Assembly: GCA_008933995.1 (NCBI GenBank)
Contig: WARS01000025.1
Span: 7,113,477 to 7,177,476, forward strand
From: Datnioides undecimradiatus
Taxonomy: Eukaryota > Chordata > Actinopteri > Lobotiformes > Datnioididae
Direction: 5' to 3'
Length of the DNA stretch: 64,000 nucleotides
In this document: piece after piece, positions 60,776 to 64,000 of the stretch
Layout of the letters: each line of letters begins with the position of its first letter
Numbering within the stretch: position 1 is the stretch's first letter
Notes under the pieces: model-generated
The model's database searches: none
The model's input: only the letters and a program-made list of their open reading frames with translations
Told to the model about the DNA's origin: nothing
Position numbers and translations under genes: made by a program

Positions 60776-61403
60776 CACAGCGCTGTCTCATCAAAGTGAC
60801 ACTCCTCATTTTCGGTTTCTTCCATCACCGGTCACGATCGCGGCGGCGGCTGCTGAAAATGAGCCGAGCTGCACTTAGAGGAATTTGAAAAGTCAAAGCG
60901 GGGAGGTCACGAGTTTCGACACAGCGTGCTGCCTCTGTGGGAGAGAGTCAAGTTTCAGGTCGAACAAACCGGACCACCCCTTTACTTTGAGGCTGGTATA
61001 AACATTTTATTATTATTGTTGAGAGGACGGTCCCTCAGAGCGAGGACTCTATTCAGAGTTCTGCAGCTATTCTTTGCTTTAAAGAGCTGAGTCAGACACT
61101 AAGTCTCAGCTCATTGTTCAGATGTCCAACAACTCCACTGTTTCAGCTCACCCTCACCATTCCCATAGTGCCACAGGCGGCTGTTTCCAGGCCAACAGAG
61201 ACAAACTCAATGCCCCCAAACACCAGGCGGACACCGTAAACAGCTAGCTGGTGAACATACTGGAGTATTTAGCCAAAAACAAGTTGGTAGAGACCAAAAA
61301 CAGGGCTACGAGGTGTGTGGGTATTGGACCTATACCCAATACCTGATGGATGTACAACTAAGCGAATGTTTGACTTCAACTTAAATGTAAATGTTGTTTC
61401 TGC

Positions 61404-61417
61404 CGCCCCCGTGTGGC
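61404..61417 (-). promoter_or_regulatory. CTCF-like motif
   Basis: CGCCCCCGTGTGGC on the plus strand matches the reverse CTCF core (CGCCCCCTAGTGGC form) at 12 of 14 positions. It is the best CTCF-like word I noticed near PAWR. Occupancy is unknown. Confidence 0.25.
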
Positions 61418-63711
61418 CAAAACTCCCCCGCCAAAAATAAGCTACTGCAGATTTAACCTTTGAAGATGCAAAACCTACAACTTCATCATTAGATTTAAGC
61501 TCCTGTCACAGGGACGGGGGTGCTCACAGGGATCTGAGCTCGCTCTCGCTCCCTACAACACAGGATTTCTCTTCAAAGTGTTTCAAGAGGGAGATACAGG
61601 TCCAGCAGCCGAGCTTTATCTTTTCTTTCTCTCCCAAATAAACTTCTACAGCGACTGAGGGTTCAATCCTCCTGTGCAGAGACGGCAGACTGGATCAGCT
61701 GTTATCTCCTGCATTCCCATCAGGCCTTGCGGGAGCCTCTCTCAGGGACATTTCTGATGGCTATCGCCGCGTCTGCCGTCCTTACATAAAGCCCTTCTCT
61801 TATGACCAGCTTCCTGTCCATGTGATGCTATCAACCCGATGCCTCCTGCAATATTGCACTCGTAGCGTTTGCAGATGGGTGCTGTAGTGTGCACCATAAT
61901 GACTGAAGTGTCAAGATAATAACCCAGCAACGACCGTTCGACTGGCTGCTGAAAACGTCCACGTCTGACTGCTGTATTTGTTGGCAGAGCTTGATCTCTT
62001 GTTTGGATTTGATTGGCTCTGCAGGGGAGAGCGAAGATCTCTTTTCTCAAAATATCAGAAACATGAAAGACTGTCAGACCCAGCCCCCGCCCCCCCGCTG
62101 TGCTTCCCTTCACAGACGCCAAAAAAGAGAGTAATGTATTTTACCACCAGCCTCGTGACCCAGAAAACACGGGCAAAGGCTGCGAGTTGAGGAGGGACTG
62201 TTGACAGTCCGGGGTGAAGCGGAGACGAGGGTTCAGAGGGTTCGTGGAGGTTTCACTCCGGCTGCTGAATATAAAGAACGCTCAGCTTACACGAGTATCC
62301 CCTGACCTGTGAACCCTGACCACGGTGCGACGAGGAAACAGGACCCCGACCCGTGGGGCCAAGCCAAACTCAAAAACACACACGACCCCTGCTTGCGGGT
62401 TCACGTCGGTGTGAAACGCTCCTCGCTGAGACGGCAACAGCATCTCTCAAAACCACTTCTGACAACAATCATGGAGCAAGGCGGCTTATCGGCGCTCGGC
62501 TCAGCGTAGAGATAGCGGAGATATACTCGCTTTTAACGTTCTTGTGTGAATGACGGCTGCCTCATTCTCTTTGTTGTGCATGTCCTTAGGCATTAAAGCT
62601 ACTCCTACACAAGATGCAATATGCACCTGAACAGTAGGGGCAGTGTGGGGATGGTCGCCGCTGTCATGACGTGCTTAGTTTAGCGGGTTTATACACAAAG
62701 GCGTCGCTGATCACAGCAAACTCTTGTTAATTTACCTTATAGATAACGCCAATGTTCTGATGACGTGTGTATTAATAACTCCTAATTCACTGGTGGAGAC
62801 GGTGACGGGCCATTAAATAAATACTGATGCCACCTACGATTGATTGATTTCAGGTTATTCTTATTAGCTTAGCTCAGATGTTTCACCACAATTACGTTAT
62901 TCTTAAACACTGCTAACAAATACTAGCCGCGACAAAGGAGTTGAGTACATCGATGAAATGTGGGTTAACCTTAGTTTAGTGTGGCTCTTCTGTTCTGCAT
63001 GCCAGGTGCTAATTTACTGTGGAGGGTCTCTGACTCGACTCTGCTGGACCACTGGTAAGCTGTATAGAGTCTGGCATAAAACACACAGCCTGAGAGCAGG
63101 TTTAAAGAACGTGCAGAGAGAGTTTTCGCCTCACTGAGACAAACGAGGCGAGAAAACTGGGCTGTTGGCGGCGTTTTCAGCTGCCACGGCACGATTTCTT
63201 CCTTATTGATCTCTTTCTTTCTCCTTTTTTGCTTTATTCAAACAAAACAATCGAGGCTGACGTCGGTGTTTGTCCGACGTGACAGAAAACACGCTCAGAC
63301 TGAAGCGGACAAAAAAAGAAAAAATAAATAAATAAGTCTTTCACTCACTTTTCTCTCACTTTGTTTGAAAACACACAATCAAGTCTGAAAATCTTACCCA
63401 ACAGGCAGCAAATCTGCTTTTGGTGGCTGAATCAATAAGACATTAATGTCACCTGCCGCACTGGACGGCAACTATTGAGGCTCAAACGTTCAAATCGAAC
63501 CTTTGGAGAGTTTTTATATCTAAATTCAAAAACCCCTGAGTGAAACATTTGCTGCTGTGATCTTGCAGCGAGTGTGTAAATCCCCCCCCAAAATAAAGGC
63601 CTGTTGGTGTCCAAATCCTAATGGACTGCAAGAAAACCATTAGAGAAAAGCACATAGCTATTATACACAACTCCACTGAAATGCCAGATGATGATTTACA
63701 ACCCCCACGAG

Positions 63712-63716
<5 letters not shown>

Positions 63717-63747
<31 letters not shown>
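63717..63747. repeat. (CA)n microsatellite
   Basis: About 15 dinucleotide copies lie in the last PAWR intron, 64 bases 3' (on the transcript) of the donor of the 63811-63915 exon. On the transcript this is a (TG)n tract, a type known to influence splicing when close to splice sites. Confidence 0.95.
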
Positions 63748-63749
<2 letters not shown>

Positions 63750-63810
63750 ACACAAAGGAGCGTTCAAAATATCAGACGCCACAGCAGCAAATTACATGGG
63801 CTGGACTCAC

Positions 63811-63915
63811 TCTGTTCAGCAAGTCAATTTCCTCCTTCAGCTTCCCGATGAGGTCGTCTTTGTCCTGGTGGGCCTTCAGCAGCCTGATGTTCTCCTGACG
63901 CTCTCTGGCCAGCTC
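63811..63915 (-). CDS. pawr: PAWR (Par-4) penultimate coding exon, start of leucine zipper
   Basis: On the minus strand a TTTTCAG acceptor opens a 105-base, 35-codon phase-0 exon that closes AGA|GTGAGT. It starts ELARERQENIRLL and ends GKLKEEIDLLNR. I recognise the end as the Par-4 C-terminal coiled coil, where EEIDLLNR joins DLDDIEDENEQLK in the next exon. PAWR is a pro-apoptotic and transcriptional co-regulator; its leucine zipper is known to bind WT1, atypical PKC and DAPK3/ZIPK. Numbering exon residues from 1, core positions L12, H16, K19, I23, L26, I30 and L33 follow a 3-4 heptad. H16 and K19 are polar, so the regular zipper seems to begin near I23. The middle stretch LLKAHQDKDDLIG differs from the mammalian form as I remember it (about LMQDKEEMIG). 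Earlier exons lie past the right edge. Family assignment is very secure. Confidence 0.95.
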
Positions 63916-64000
63916 CTGAAAACACACACGCATTCAATTTAGCGGCACGGACATGACGCGAATGATAACTGCTTTCAGTGAAATGAAAACACGGTGTGTG
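63916..64000 (-). other. pawr: Partial upstream PAWR intron
   Basis: Sequence to the right of the acceptor at 63916-63917 is intronic on the minus strand, with the run GTGTGTTTTCAG next to the exon. The preceding exon is beyond the window. Confidence 0.75.

Larger units (their letters stand above)
60536..63810 (-). other. pawr: PAWR last intron (about 3.3 kb)
   Basis: The intron runs from the donor GTGAGT at 63810 to the acceptor TTTTTTCACAG at 60536 (minus strand). I found no further exon in it. It holds an ATTA-rich block at 60700-60775, a CTCF-like word at 61404-61417, a (CA)n array at 63717-63747 and a fairly CpG-rich stretch around 62.2-62.5 kb. Open frames within it (for example 61742-62122 minus, 61978-62190 plus) show no recognisable family and break across low-complexity sequence, so I treat them as chance. 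Confidence 0.85.

Overview
The window looks like nuclear DNA from a teleost fish, probably a percomorph. It is moderately AT-rich, with introns, (CA)n/(TG)n microsatellites and poly-G runs. It has a CpG-dense patch built on the GTTAGCTAGC-type word common near fish promoters, and only about 190 bases that I can firmly call protein-coding. The species call is an inference from sequence style, not a search result.

The one gene recognised with confidence is PAWR (Par-4, PRKC apoptosis WT1 regulator) on the minus strand at the right edge. Two consecutive exons (63811-63915 and 60449-60535) encode the last 63 residues, the conserved C-terminal leucine zipper. A 3.3 kb intron separates them, and a probable 3' UTR runs left to about 59.7 kb. 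The rest of PAWR lies beyond the right edge.

From 1 to about 59 kb I recognise no protein-coding exon. Nearly all open frames there are short, low-complexity or unlike any family I know. In tetrapods SYT1 lies 3'-to-3' with PAWR across a large intergenic gap. A gene desert here fits that arrangement, but I found no SYT1 C2-domain exon.

The desert is not empty. (1) A CpG-dense two-sided promoter candidate lies at 49.47-49.86 kb, with a clean minus-strand splice donor and a YY1 site facing the other way. (2) A CpG-rich block at 23.6-25.0 kb ends in an NF-Y/GC-box/TATA-like core promoter. (3) Two CCAAT-TATA arrangements lie on the plus strand at 10.30 and 14.94 kb. (4) POU octamers (12 perfect copies found by eye) include a 12-bp inverted repeat carrying two of them and a POU-dimer-like palindrome. 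(5) Four RFX X-boxes include one perfect palindrome. (6) A MEF2 + E-box + CRE composite lies at 44.84-44.87 kb. (7) Several ATTA-rich blocks look like conserved non-coding elements. Together these suggest a regulatory desert with neural-type transcription factor sites and perhaps unannotated non-coding transcripts. Conservation and transcription could not be tested here. I saw no tRNA, rRNA, CRISPR array, intact transposon or virus-derived element.
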